Assembly (NCBI RefSeq): GCF_018408855.1
Contig: NZ_AP024323.1
Location: 1,178,001-1,242,000, forward strand
DNA from: Caballeronia sp. NK8
GTDB taxonomy: Bacteria > Pseudomonadota > Gammaproteobacteria > Burkholderiales > Burkholderiaceae
Length of the DNA stretch: 64,000 bases
Direction: 5' to 3'
The first letter of the stretch is position 1. Every line of letters starts with the position of its first letter. Shown here piece by piece: positions 7,026 to 15,854 of this stretch. The notes under the pieces were generated by a model. It saw only the letters and a list, made by a program, of their open reading frames with translations. It made no database searches and was not told the origin of the DNA. The translations under genes and the position numbers were made by a program.

Positions 7026-8435
7026 TCATTCGACCATCCACGTGTCTTTGGTCCCGCCGCCCTGCGACGAGTTGACGACGAGCGAGCCTTCACGCAACGC
7101 CACGCGCGTGAGGCCGCCCGCGCACATCGACACTTCGCGGCCCGAAAGCACGAACGGCCGCAAGTCGATATGACGCGGCGCGATGCCCGCCTCAACGAAA
7201 GTCGGGCAGGCGGACAGCGCGAGCGTCGGCTGCGCGATATAGCCTTCGGGCCGCGCGATGAGCCGGGCGCGAAACACTTCAATCTCGTCGCGGGTCGATG
7301 CCGGCCCGACGAGCATGCCGTAACCGCCCGCGCCATGCACTTCCTTCACGACGAGTTCCGCCAGATGCGCGAGCGTGTACGCGAGATCGTCGGCCTTGCG
7401 GCATTGATACGTCGGCACGTTGTTGAGGATCGGCTTCTCGCCGAGGTAGAACTCGATCATGTCGGGCACGAACGGATAGATGGATTTGTCGTCGGCGATG
7501 CCGGTGCCCATCGCGTTCGCGAGCGTCACGCGCCCCGCGCGATACGAGGTCAGCAGACCCGGAATGCCGAGCGCCGAATCCGCGCGAAACGCGAGCGGAT
7601 CGAGAAAATCATCATCGACGCGGCGATAGATCACGTCGACGCGGCGCGGCCCGTGCGTCGTACGCATGAAAACGTAATTGTCGTCGACGAAGAGATCCTT
7701 GCCCTCGACGAGTTCCACGCCCATCTGCTGCGCGAGAAAGGTGTGCTCGAAATAGGCGGAGTTGTACATGCCGGGCGTCAGCACGACGACGGCAGGATCG
7801 TCGACGCCCTCGGGCGCGATCGAGCGCAAGGTCTCCAGCAGCAGGTCGGGATAATGCGCGACCGGCGCGACGCGGTTCTGCACGAAGAGTTCGGGAAAGA
7901 GCCGCATCATCATCTTGCGGTTTTCCAGCATGTACGACACGCCCGAGGGCACGCGCAGATTGTCTTCGAGCACGTAGAATTCGCCCGCTTCGCCCGCGCG
8001 CACTACGTCGACGCCGGCGATGTGCGCGTACACGTCGAGCGGCACGTCCACGCCCTGCATCTCCGGCCGATACTGCGCGTTCGTATAGACCTGCTCGGCG
8101 GGAAGGCGTCCGGCGAGCACGATATCGCCGTCGTGATAGATGTCGTGAAGAAACAGATTGAGCGCCTGCACGCGCTGCCGCAAGCCGGCTTCGAGCACGC
8201 GCCATTCGTCGCCGGGAATGATGCGCGGAATCATGTCGAATGGAATGAGCCGCTCGGTGCCGGACAGGTCGCCATTCACCGCGAAGGTGATGCCCACGCG
8301 CCGGAACAGCACGTCCGCCTCGGCCCGCTTGCGCGCGATCGTCTCGGGGCTCTGCATCGAGAGCCAGCGGGAGAACCGCGCGTAGTGGCTGCGCACGGTG
8401 TCGTCCTGACGCATTTCATCGTAGATCTGCATCAT
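7026..8435 (-). CDS. Circularly permuted type 2 ATP-grasp protein (COG2308)
   Basis: A 469-residue enzyme, first gene of the Anbu operon. It carries family marks VLEDNLRVPSGVSYMLENR near residue 155, GIADDKSIYPFVPDMIEFYLGEKPILNN near 315 and the glycine-rich VKEVHGAGGYGMLVGP near 360, ending with NSSQGGGTKDTWM. ATP-grasp enzymes of this permuted type are predicted to form amide bonds between a carboxylate and an amine (amidoligases), and were proposed by comparative genomics to make or tag peptides. The substrate is unknown. ATG 8435 follows AAGGA; a second ATG directly follows and could also serve. Divergent from the nuclease gene at 8572; the operon promoter should lie in the 136 bases between. 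Confidence 0.9.
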   Translation of the reverse strand: MMQIYDEMRQDDTVRSHYARFSRWLSMQSPETIARKRAEADVLFRRVGITFAVNGDLSGTERLIPFDMIPRIIPGDEWRVLEAGLRQRVQALNLFLHDIYHDGDIVLAGRLPAEQVYTNAQYRPEMQGVDVPLDVYAHIAGVDVVRAGEAGEFYVLEDNLRVPSGVSYMLENRKMMMRLFPELFVQNRVAPVAHYPDLLLETLRSIAPEGVDDPAVVVLTPGMYNSAYFEHTFLAQQMGVELVEGKDLFVDDNYVFMRTTHGPRRVDVIYRRVDDDFLDPLAFRADSALGIPGLLTSYRAGRVTLANAMGTGIADDKSIYPFVPDMIEFYLGEKPILNNVPTYQCRKADDLAYTLAHLAELVVKEVHGAGGYGMLVGPASTRDEIEVFRARLIARPEGYIAQPTLALSACPTFVEAGIAPRHIDLRPFVLSGREVSMCAGGLTRVALREGSLVVNSSQGGGTKDTWMVE

Positions 8436-8571
8436 TGCGTCCTTCGTTTTTCGGCGCGTTTCGTTGCAGTATCGGACGAAAAACGCGTGACGTGTGCCAC
8501 TTTTTTAACGCGCGTTCATGGTGCACGGCGGTTTCGCGCTAGACTTTCCCTTCATCGTCCTACGTTTGAAC

Positions 8572-10146
8572 ATGTCCGACGCCTTCGAAGACGAAGCCGA
8601 TTCGCTCGCCGACGCCCTCCTCGCAGGACTCGCGCGCCCGATCGTGTTCGTCGATCTGGAAACCACGGGTTCGAACGCCACCGAAGACCGCATCACCGAG
8701 ATCGGCGTCGTGGAAGCGAGCACGGCGGGCATCGAGCGCTGGAGTGTGCTCGTCGATCCGGGCGTGCCGGTGCCGCCGTTCATCTCGCGCCTGACCGGCA
8801 TCGACGACGCGATGCTGCGCGGCCAGCCGAGCTTCGAATCGCTCGCGCCCGCGCTCGCCGAGCGGCTGCACGGCAAGCTCTTCGTCGCGCACAACGCGCG
8901 TTTCGATTACGGCTTTCTCAAGAACGCCTTCCGCCGCGCAGGCATCGCGTTTCGCGCCGATACGCTGTGCACGGTGCGGCTGTCGCGTGCGCTCTTTCCG
9001 TCGGTCGAACGGCATGGGCTCGATGCGCTCATCGCGCGGCTGAATCTCGCGCCTGAAGGACGCCATCGCGCGCTCGCCGACGCCGATCTGCTCTGGCAGT
9101 TCTGGCAGAAGATTCACGCGCTGTACCGGCAGGACCTCGTCGATGCCGCGATCAGGACGCTCGTCAGGCGCGCGAGTCTGCCCGCGGCGTTGCCCGAAGG
9201 CGCCCTCGATGCGCTGCCGTCGACGCCCGGCGTCTATCTCTTTCACGGCGACGACGACGTGCCGCTCTATGTCGGCAAGAGCATCAATCTGAAACAACGC
9301 GTCGCGGCCCATTTTTCGGGCGATCACAGGCTTCAGAAGGACTTGTCGATCTCGCAGGCCATCCGCCGCATCGAATGCCGCGAGACGGTCGGAGAACTCG
9401 GCGCGCTGCTGCTCGAAGCCAGGCTCGTGAAAGAGTTGAAGCCGACGCACAACCGCCTGCTGAAAGGCGCGTCGGGAGCCTGCGCGTGGCAGTGGCTGCC
9501 CGGCGCGAGCGCGCCGACGCTCGTGAAGGCGAATGCGCGCGATCTGTCGCGCGAGGCGCATCTCTTCGGCGTGTTCGCATCGCGCGCCAAGGCGCATGCG
9601 TTCATGCGCCATGTCGCCGATGAGCACACGCTCTGTCACGCGACGCTCGGGCTGGAAAAGGCGCCGCTGTCGCGCAGTCGCGGCTGCTTCGGCTATCAGG
9701 TGAAACGCTGCCTCGGATCGTGTGCGAACGTTGAAACAGTCGCGGATCACGCGGCGCGCGCGCTCGCGGCGCTGGAGCACGCGCGTCTCGTGCGCTGGCC
9801 ACATGAAGGACCGATCGCCATCCCCGAGCGCGACGAACACACGGGGCGCGAAGCGTGGCACGTGATCGATCGATGGTGCTATGTCGGCACCTGCGCGACG
9901 CGCGACGAGATCGCGCGGCTGCTCGCCGATGCCCCCGATCTGCGCCCTTTCGATACCGACGTGTACGGCCTGCTTGCGAAGCGCATCGCGTCGGGACAAC
10001 TCGCGTGGATCGCCTGCGATGCGCGGCCCGCGTTCCATCTCGTCGTACAAGAGGCGCCCGCGCGCGCAGCCGCCATCACGCCGCAGACGAAACGCGCCGC
10101 GAAGCGCCGCGCGATCGTCGCCGATCAGTTCGCACTGATGTTCTGA
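8572..10146 (+). CDS. DnaQ-like 3'-5' exonuclease fused to a GIY-YIG (UvrC/Cho-like) nuclease
   Basis: A 524-residue two-nuclease protein. Residues 20-190 are a DEDDh exonuclease: FVDLETTG (D and E), AHNARFD, and HRALADADLL (His and Asp). Residues 220-320 are a GIY-YIG domain like UvrC/Cho: PGVYLFHGDDDVPLYVGKSINLKQRV and the catalytic Glu in ALLLEARLVKELKPTHN. A Cys-bearing UvrC-like segment GCFGYQVKRCLGSC follows near residue 375. Such fusions are annotated as epsilon-subunit-like or excinuclease Cho-like and probably act in DNA repair; the exact lesion is unknown. An ATG at 8518 is also in frame. I prefer 8572, because MSDAFEDE begins near the domain, but neither start has a clear ribosome binding site. 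The gene ends 7 bases from the convergent SDR gene. Confidence 0.88.
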   Translation: MSDAFEDEADSLADALLAGLARPIVFVDLETTGSNATEDRITEIGVVEASTAGIERWSVLVDPGVPVPPFISRLTGIDDAMLRGQPSFESLAPALAERLHGKLFVAHNARFDYGFLKNAFRRAGIAFRADTLCTVRLSRALFPSVERHGLDALIARLNLAPEGRHRALADADLLWQFWQKIHALYRQDLVDAAIRTLVRRASLPAALPEGALDALPSTPGVYLFHGDDDVPLYVGKSINLKQRVAAHFSGDHRLQKDLSISQAIRRIECRETVGELGALLLEARLVKELKPTHNRLLKGASGACAWQWLPGASAPTLVKANARDLSREAHLFGVFASRAKAHAFMRHVADEHTLCHATLGLEKAPLSRSRGCFGYQVKRCLGSCANVETVADHAARALAALEHARLVRWPHEGPIAIPERDEHTGREAWHVIDRWCYVGTCATRDEIARLLADAPDLRPFDTDVYGLLAKRIASGQLAWIACDARPAFHLVVQEAPARAAAITPQTKRAAKRRAIVADQFALMF

Positions 10147-10153
10147 ACGCGCC

Positions 10154-10897
10154 TCAGGCGATGCCGCCGTTCGCGCGCAACACCTGCCCGTTGACCCAGC
10201 CCGCATCCGGGCCGACGAGAAACGCGACGACCGCCGCGATATCGTCCGGCTGACCGAGCCGTTCGAGCGGCGGCATCTTCGAGAACGCCGCGATCTGCTC
10301 GTCGGTCTTGCCGTCGAGGAACAGCGAGGTCGCCACCGGTCCCGGCGCCACCGCGTTCACCGTGATGCCGCGCCCGCGCAACTCCTTCGCGAACACATGC
10401 GTAAACGATTCGACCGCCGCCTTGGTTGCGTTGTAGATCGCGTAGCCGGGCATGTTCAGCGCGAGCGTCGTGCTCGAAAAATTGACGATGCGCCCGCCGC
10501 CGTTCATGCGCGCCGCCGCCTCGCGCAGCGTATTGAAGGTGCCGCGCACGTTGATATCGAAGGTCTGATCGTAGAGCGCGTCGCTCGTGTCGGCGAGCGG
10601 CACGGTCTTCAATACGCCCGCGTTGTTGACGAGCGCATCGACCTTGCCGAGTTCCGCTTCGACCGTGCCGAACATGCGGCGCACGTCGTCCGCGCTGGCG
10701 ACATCCGCTTTCACGGCGATCGCCGCGCTGCCCGCTTCACGCAATTCGGCGACGAGCGCCTCCGCTTCCTTCGCGCTCGCCGCGTAGTTCACCGCGACCG
10801 CGAAGCCGTCGCGCGCGAGCCGCCGCGCGATCTCGGCGCCGATGCCGCGCGATGCGCCCGTGACGATGGCCACGCGTTCCGTTTTGATCTGACTCAT
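10154..10897 (-). CDS. SDR family oxidoreductase (3-ketoacyl-ACP reductase-like)
   Basis: A 247-residue classical short-chain dehydrogenase. Visible are the cofactor motif TGASRGIG (residues 12-19), VNNAGV near 90, the catalytic Tyr and Lys in YAIYNATKAAVE, and the C-terminal GQVLRANGG. ATG 10897 is preceded by GAGGAGC at a good distance, which is why it is preferred over an in-frame start 13 codons upstream. It is divergent from a LysR gene 122 bases away, a common arrangement in which the regulator controls the enzyme. The substrate is not predictable; it is not in a fatty-acid operon, so a role in detoxification or secondary oxidoreduction is as likely. Confidence 0.88.
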   Translation of the reverse strand: MSQIKTERVAIVTGASRGIGAEIARRLARDGFAVAVNYAASAKEAEALVAELREAGSAAIAVKADVASADDVRRMFGTVEAELGKVDALVNNAGVLKTVPLADTSDALYDQTFDINVRGTFNTLREAAARMNGGGRIVNFSSTTLALNMPGYAIYNATKAAVESFTHVFAKELRGRGITVNAVAPGPVATSLFLDGKTDEQIAAFSKMPPLERLGQPDDIAAVVAFLVGPDAGWVNGQVLRANGGIA

Positions 10898-11019
10898 GAT
10901 GTGCTCCTCAAAGATGGGCTGTTCAATGAGCAGCATGATGGATCATTCCGTTTCCGCGATCATCGTGCGTGGCTTAGTATCATCGTTCCAGTTGCTTCAA
11001 CAATTCGACGCTCAAGCCT

Positions 11020-11919
11020 ATGGATCGATTCCAGGAGATGCAGGTGTTCGTGCGTATCGCGGAGCGGCACAGCTTCACGCAGGCCGCCGACGATCTGCAG
11101 ATACCGCGCGCCACCGTCACCAATCTGATGAAGCGCATGGAAGAGCGGCTCGGCACGCGCCTGCTCGAACGCACGACGCGCACAGTGCGCCTCACGCACG
11201 ACGGCGAGGCGCACTACCGGCGCTGCGTGCGCCTGATCGCGGATCTGGAGGAAGCGGAAGACTCGTTCAGACATGTCGAGCCGAAGGGTCTGTTGCGCGT
11301 GAATCTGCAGGGCACGCTCGCGCGGCACTTCATCATGCCGGGACTGCCCGCGTTTCTCGAACGCTACGGGCGCATCGAACTGCATATCGGCGAGGACGAC
11401 CGGCTCGTCGATCTCGTGCGCGAAGGCGTCGATTGCGTGCTGCGCGCGGGCACGTTGCAGGATTCGTCGATGATCGGCCGGCGCGTCGCGCTGCTCGAAC
11501 AGGTGACGGTGGCGAGCGCCGCGTATCTCGCGCGCGAAGGCGTTCCAGATGATCTCGAAGCGCTCGCGTCGCATCGCGCGGTGAACTTCGTTTCGAGCGC
11601 GACGGGGCGCGTGCTGCCGCTCGAATTCGCCATCGATGACCGCATCGAAGCGATCGAGCTGCAGGCGGCGATATCGGTGACGGGCGTCGAGATGTATACG
11701 CAGGCCGCGCTCGCGGGACTCGGCATCGTTCAGGTGCCGCGCTATCACGTCGACGATGCGCTCGCCGATGGCCGCCTGCATGTCGTGCTGCCGAACCTGC
11801 CGCCACCGCCGATGCCCGTCTCCGTGCTCTATCCGCATAACCGTCAGCTATCCGCGCGGGTACGGGTTTTTGCGGACTGGTTGAGCGAGATCTTCGCGCA
11901 ATACAACGTGCGCGCTTGA
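11020..11919 (+). CDS. LysR family transcriptional regulator
   Basis: A 299-residue regulator. MDRFQEMQVFVRIAERHSFTQAADDLQIPRATVTNLMKRMEERLG is a typical LysR winged helix-turn-helix in residues 1-60; residues 90-295 form the periplasmic-binding-like effector domain (RVNLQGTLARHFIMPGLPAFLERY). The short DRFQEMQVFV start and the GVPDDLEALASHRAVNF segment belong to the large CrgA/DmlR-like branch. It faces the SDR gene and probably controls it and itself. A short symmetric element GTTGCTTCAAC at 10991-11001, just before the start, is a candidate binding site. A strong shared terminator follows. Confidence 0.92.
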   Translation: MDRFQEMQVFVRIAERHSFTQAADDLQIPRATVTNLMKRMEERLGTRLLERTTRTVRLTHDGEAHYRRCVRLIADLEEAEDSFRHVEPKGLLRVNLQGTLARHFIMPGLPAFLERYGRIELHIGEDDRLVDLVREGVDCVLRAGTLQDSSMIGRRVALLEQVTVASAAYLAREGVPDDLEALASHRAVNFVSSATGRVLPLEFAIDDRIEAIELQAAISVTGVEMYTQAALAGLGIVQVPRYHVDDALADGRLHVVLPNLPPPPMPVSVLYPHNRQLSARVRVFADWLSEIFAQYNVRA

Positions 11920-11934
11920 ACAAATCAAAAGCAA

Positions 11935-11975
11935 AAGAGGCCAGCATCCCGGTGAAGGGAAGCTGGCCTCTTTTT
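11935..11975. terminator. Bidirectional Rho-independent terminator
   Basis: AAGAGGCCAGC (11935-11945) pairs with GCTGGCCTCTT (11962-11972), with T-runs on both strands. It lies between the convergent LysR and HU-like genes and serves both. Confidence 0.92.
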
Positions 11976-12030
11976 CATCGAGCTTCGATTTCGCTGACGA
12001 AACCAAAGCCGCAACGCTGGCGAAAGTAAC

Positions 12031-12492
12031 TTAAGCCGCTGCGTCCTTCAGCTTCTTCAGCGCGCGCGCCTTGATGCGAACGCTTGCCGGCTTGGCCGGG
12101 AACCAGCGCTCTTCACCCGAGAACGGGTCCTTGCCGAAGCGTTTCTTCTTCGCCGGCACGGCTTGCGCGGAGATCTTCAGCAGACCCGACAGCGTGAATT
12201 CGCCTGCGCCCTTCTTGTGGATCGAGCCGAGGATGGTGTCTTCCAGCGCGACCAGAACGGCCTTCACTGCCTTCACGTCGACAGCGGCGCGCTCGGCGAG
12301 GTGCGTCGCGAGCGATGCCTTCGTGAACGTATCCTTGATCGGCGAGGGAGCGCCCGTGGTCTTCTTCGCGGCTACTACTTTCTTCGCGGCAACCTTCGGC
12401 GCTGCTGCTTTCTTCGCCGGTGCGGCGGCGGTCTTCGCCGTGGCCTTCTTGGCCGGGGCTTTCTTGGCAGCGGTTTTAGCGGAAGTCGGCAT
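12031..12492 (-). CDS. HU-family nucleoid protein with Lys/Ala-rich H1-like N-terminal tail
   Basis: A 153-residue DNA-binding protein. The first 45 residues are almost only Lys, Ala, Pro and Val in repeats of the AAPAKKA type, like eukaryotic histone H1 tails. Residues 50-150 are an HU/IHF domain: SPIKDTFTKASLATHLAERAA, then GAGEFTLSGLLKISAQAVPAKKKRFGKDPFSGEERWFPAKPASVRIKAR, which follows the HU pattern of a beta arm and the final KALKKLK helix. ATG 12492 follows AGGAGA. It would bind and compact DNA in the nucleoid. HU proteins with such tails are known in Bordetella, Ralstonia and Burkholderia. The tail is low complexity, so its length may vary between strains. Confidence 0.9.
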   Translation of the reverse strand: MPTSAKTAAKKAPAKKATAKTAAAPAKKAAAPKVAAKKVVAAKKTTGAPSPIKDTFTKASLATHLAERAAVDVKAVKAVLVALEDTILGSIHKKGAGEFTLSGLLKISAQAVPAKKKRFGKDPFSGEERWFPAKPASVRIKARALKKLKDAAA

Positions 12493-12703
12493 GTTTCTCC
12501 TACCTGTTTTTTGGTCAGTGATGTTCGAATACGTTCGCACCGATGCGTCGTATCACGCCGGATTCTACATAGGCCAAGCGAGTTCGTGCGAGTCTTTTGC
12601 GCTTTTATATCGTTTTTATAGGGGTTTTTCGTGGCGTCGCTGAAACACGCGAGCCATCGACGCATCATGAGCGATGTTATTCGATGTATTTCGAAGCGTT
12701 GCA

Positions 12704-13450
12704 TCAACGCCGATGCGTGATGTGAGCGATGAGCGGATAGTGATCGGAAGCGATGCGCGAAAGCCGTGTGCGATGCACATCGACACGCATGAGACGCTCG
12801 CCCGGATGCACCCAGATGCGGTCGAGCGCGAAGAGCGGATAGCGCGTCGGAAAGGTACGCAACGCGCTCGCGCGATGAAAGTGCGTGACGAGGCGTCGCA
12901 GCGTGCGGCCATAAACGAACCACTCGTTGAGGTCGCCGAGCAGGATCACGGGCAGCGCGGGCGTATCGAAGCTTTGCAGCACCTGCTGCACTTGCGCGCG
13001 CCTTTCGCTCGATGCGAGGCCCAGATGCGTCGCGACCACGCGCCACACTTCGCCGCCGCAATCGATGTCGGCGTCGAGCGCGCCGCGCGGCTCGCGGCTT
13101 CTGAACGACAGGTCGAGCGTACGCACCGCGCGCACCGGATAGCGCGTGAGCACCGCGTTGCCGTAGCGGCGCTCGGGCGTATCGAGCGTCGGGCCCGCGA
13201 CGGCGTGCAAGCCGGTCATGCGTTGCAGCACGTCGAGCACATCGGGCGAGCCGCTGCCGCCGAGCGGCACCTCCTGCAGCGCGAAGATATCCGCGTCGAT
13301 CTCGGCGAGCACTTCGCCGATGCGCTCCGGTGCGAACTTGCCGTCGATACCTATCGCGCCATGCAAGTTGTAGGTGGCGATGCGCAGCTCGCGCGCGCGT
13401 GCTTCGCTCATGCCTTCCGGTTCGATGACCGCTTCGTGCATCAGCGTCAT
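12704..13450 (-). CDS. Endonuclease/exonuclease/phosphatase (EEP) family hydrolase
   Basis: A 248-residue metal-dependent hydrolase of the DNase I-like fold. Motifs in order: LRIATYNLHG (Asn), DIFALQEV (catalytic Glu), VVATHLGL, ILLGDLNEW (Asp and Asn), and SDHYPLIAHI (Asp-His pair). Its start ATG overlaps the stop of the upstream phospholipase D gene as ATGA, and a GAGG lies 7 bases before it, so the two are translationally coupled. The pair EEP plus PLD-like protein is common in proteobacteria and points to lipid or phosphodiester metabolism at the membrane. No signal peptide is seen, so it should act in the cytoplasm. Confidence 0.88.
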   Translation of the reverse strand: MTLMHEAVIEPEGMSEARARELRIATYNLHGAIGIDGKFAPERIGEVLAEIDADIFALQEVPLGGSGSPDVLDVLQRMTGLHAVAGPTLDTPERRYGNAVLTRYPVRAVRTLDLSFRSREPRGALDADIDCGGEVWRVVATHLGLASSERRAQVQQVLQSFDTPALPVILLGDLNEWFVYGRTLRRLVTHFHRASALRTFPTRYPLFALDRIWVHPGERLMRVDVHRTRLSRIASDHYPLIAHITHRR

Positions 13451-15747
13451 GAGTTGACCTCGTCGGGACGCTCGTTCTTCGATGCCGCATCGCGCGGCAT
13501 GGTCCCGTTCATGGTCCCTTTCTCGCGCAACGCATTCGCGCGCTTCGCTTCGTCGCTGGCGCGCGGCTTGTCGGCATCGCTCGGCGCGCCTTCGTGCACG
13601 TCGTGAGGATCCGTGCGGCCGAGAAAGCGCTGCAGCAGCAACGACACGCCGATCAACGCCGCGCCGATGCCGATCAGCACCGCGAACGAGCCGACCGTCG
13701 GATGGTGCAACGAAGCGACGAGCTGATGCGCGAATGCGACCGTCAGGAAGATGCCCGGGCCCATGCCGAGCATCGTGCCGATCATGAAGTCGCGCATGCG
13801 GATATGCGATGCGCCCGCGACGAGATTGACGATCGAAAACGGTGCGACCGGCAAGAGCCGCAACACCACGACCGCGACGATGCCGCGCCGCGCCACGCGC
13901 TCCGATAGCCGGTTGACGCGCGCGCCCGCGAGCTTGCGCACCGCATCGCGGCCGAGCCAGCTACCGAGCGAATACGACACCGCGGCCGCGATCATCGTGC
14001 CGACAAACGCATAGAGGCCGCCCCACGAAGCGCCGAACACGAGGCCCGTCGTCGCGATGAGCAGCGTGATCGGCACCGAGACGACCGCCGCCACCACATA
14101 GCCGACGACGATCCACACGGGCGCGAACGGCAGCGCGTCGACGCGGCGTGTCGCGTGCGTGAGCGATCTGAGGTTCACGTAGTCGCCGAGCGGCGTCCAG
14201 TGCCACAGGCCCGCGACCACCACGACCATCAGCGCGAGCACGCCGAGCAGCGCAAAGCGTCCGATGAGCGGGCGCGTCTTTTCCGCGGGCACGAACTGAT
14301 CGACGAGTTCGTCGGCGGCGATCGGCGTTTCGGGATCGATCAGCGCTTCGGGCGGAATAAGCTGGTCGAGCTCGGTCGACACTTGCGGATCGAGCGGCAC
14401 CAGTGTGCGATGCGCGTCGCGGTCGCGCAACAGCGCCTGGATCGCGGCGTTCATGCTGCCGCGCGCATCGCGTTCGCGCACGATGTCCGCGCGCTCGCAG
14501 CCGAGATGCTCAGCGAGCAATGTGTCGCGCATCGCCGCGATCGCGCGGCGGATGCGTGCGTCGGCGCCCGCGTCGATCGAGATGTTGCACTCGCTGTCGA
14601 GCACCATCGAACGATTGTTCAGGTTGGACGAGCCGACGATCAGCAATTCGTCATCGACGATCATCAGCTTGCTGTGCACGTTGACGATCTGCTCGCCGAG
14701 CTTCGGCACGCTCGGACACAGCAGGCTGTAACGGCCGTGCGTGTCGGCGTCTTTCAATAGCGTGTGCAGGCGCGCGCGCAACACGCCCATCGTCACTTCC
14801 TGCAGCCAGCCGCTCTGGTTGCGCGGCACGACGATGGCGAGATCAGGGCCGTCCTCGCGCGCGAGCGAATCGGCGAGCGCGGCGCCGACCGTGCCCGATG
14901 TGAAGTACTGGTTCTCGATATAGATGCTGCGCCGCGCCCGCGCGATGGCGTCGAGGTACTGCGTGCGAATCTGCCGCACCGGTTCGCGGCCGAGATAGGC
15001 GGGCTCGGTGAGCGAGATCGCGATATCGACATCGTCGAGATCGACGCGCCGTGAAGGCGGCCACGGGTCCTGTACGAGCGCCGCGCGATGTGCGCGGATC
15101 GCGAGACGCTTGCCGCATGCGCGCGCCCATCGTTCGCGCGCGAGCATGCCGATCTCGCGCGCGGCGTCGCCGTCGAACATGCTATGGACATCGTGGAAAG
15201 GCTGATACGGCGTGCCGTTGGCATCGCGGCGCAGCGGCTCGTCGGGTGCGTGCGCGGTCGTGTCCCAGCGCGAGCGCGTAAGATCGAGACCGCCCACGAA
15301 TGCAAGGCGATCATCGATCACGACGAGCTTCTGATGCTGCGAGCCGCCGAGCGGATGCTTGCCGTCCATCTGGAACGCGATGCGCCGGTTGGTGCGCCAG
15401 CCCATCTTGTACACGGGCAGCCATTCGCGCTCGAATGCATAGAGCATCGCGAAATCCCACGCGAGAATGTAGATGCGCAGGCGTCGCCTGTCGGCGGTGA
15501 TCGCGTGCAGGAAATCGCCGAGCGCTTCGGGATAGCCGTCGTTCGCGCCTTCGGGCGTGAGCTTCATGCGGCTGTCGATATCCCATCCGAGGATGAATAC
15601 GGTGCGTTCGGCACGCGTGATCGCCTCGCGCAGCACACGGAAATAATCCGCGCCATCGATGAGCAGGCTGAAGCGTTGCGCGTGACGCACGCTCGCGCAA
15701 TTGCGTCCCGGCTGGAAAAACGGTTCATCGGCTTTTGCGTGGCTCAT
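13447..15747 (-). CDS. Phospholipase D/cardiolipin synthase-like enzyme fused to a VTT (DedA-like) membrane domain
   Basis: A 766-residue fusion. Residues 20-460 are a PLD superfamily enzyme with two HKD motifs: SQHQKLVVIDDRLAFVGG near residue 135 and VHSKLMIVDDELLIVGSSN near 360. Each has the His-x-Lys-x4-Asp and the following GG or GS. After a linker and one hydrophobic segment near 500, residues 540-700 are a VTT/SNARE-associated (DedA/TMEM41-like) domain with several membrane helices and the RLLPVAPFSIVNLVAGAS motif. VTT domains include lipid scramblases and transporters, so the fusion joins phospholipid headgroup chemistry to lipid movement across the membrane. The C-terminal 60 residues are charged and probably disordered. 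Divergent from the CLC channel gene. Confidence 0.9.
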   Translation of the reverse strand: MSHAKADEPFFQPGRNCASVRHAQRFSLLIDGADYFRVLREAITRAERTVFILGWDIDSRMKLTPEGANDGYPEALGDFLHAITADRRRLRIYILAWDFAMLYAFEREWLPVYKMGWRTNRRIAFQMDGKHPLGGSQHQKLVVIDDRLAFVGGLDLTRSRWDTTAHAPDEPLRRDANGTPYQPFHDVHSMFDGDAAREIGMLARERWARACGKRLAIRAHRAALVQDPWPPSRRVDLDDVDIAISLTEPAYLGREPVRQIRTQYLDAIARARRSIYIENQYFTSGTVGAALADSLAREDGPDLAIVVPRNQSGWLQEVTMGVLRARLHTLLKDADTHGRYSLLCPSVPKLGEQIVNVHSKLMIVDDELLIVGSSNLNNRSMVLDSECNISIDAGADARIRRAIAAMRDTLLAEHLGCERADIVRERDARGSMNAAIQALLRDRDAHRTLVPLDPQVSTELDQLIPPEALIDPETPIAADELVDQFVPAEKTRPLIGRFALLGVLALMVVVVAGLWHWTPLGDYVNLRSLTHATRRVDALPFAPVWIVVGYVVAAVVSVPITLLIATTGLVFGASWGGLYAFVGTMIAAAVSYSLGSWLGRDAVRKLAGARVNRLSERVARRGIVAVVVLRLLPVAPFSIVNLVAGASHIRMRDFMIGTMLGMGPGIFLTVAFAHQLVASLHHPTVGSFAVLIGIGAALIGVSLLLQRFLGRTDPHDVHEGAPSDADKPRASDEAKRANALREKGTMNGTMPRDAASKNERPDEVNS

Positions 15748-15854
15748 GGGCCTCTCGACGGCACTTCGCGGCCAAATGACTTTCGTTTTGCAAACGCCAT
15801 GCCCGCCATGATGCTACGCTTCGATGCACATGCCGATCCGGAGCGACATGCGCG

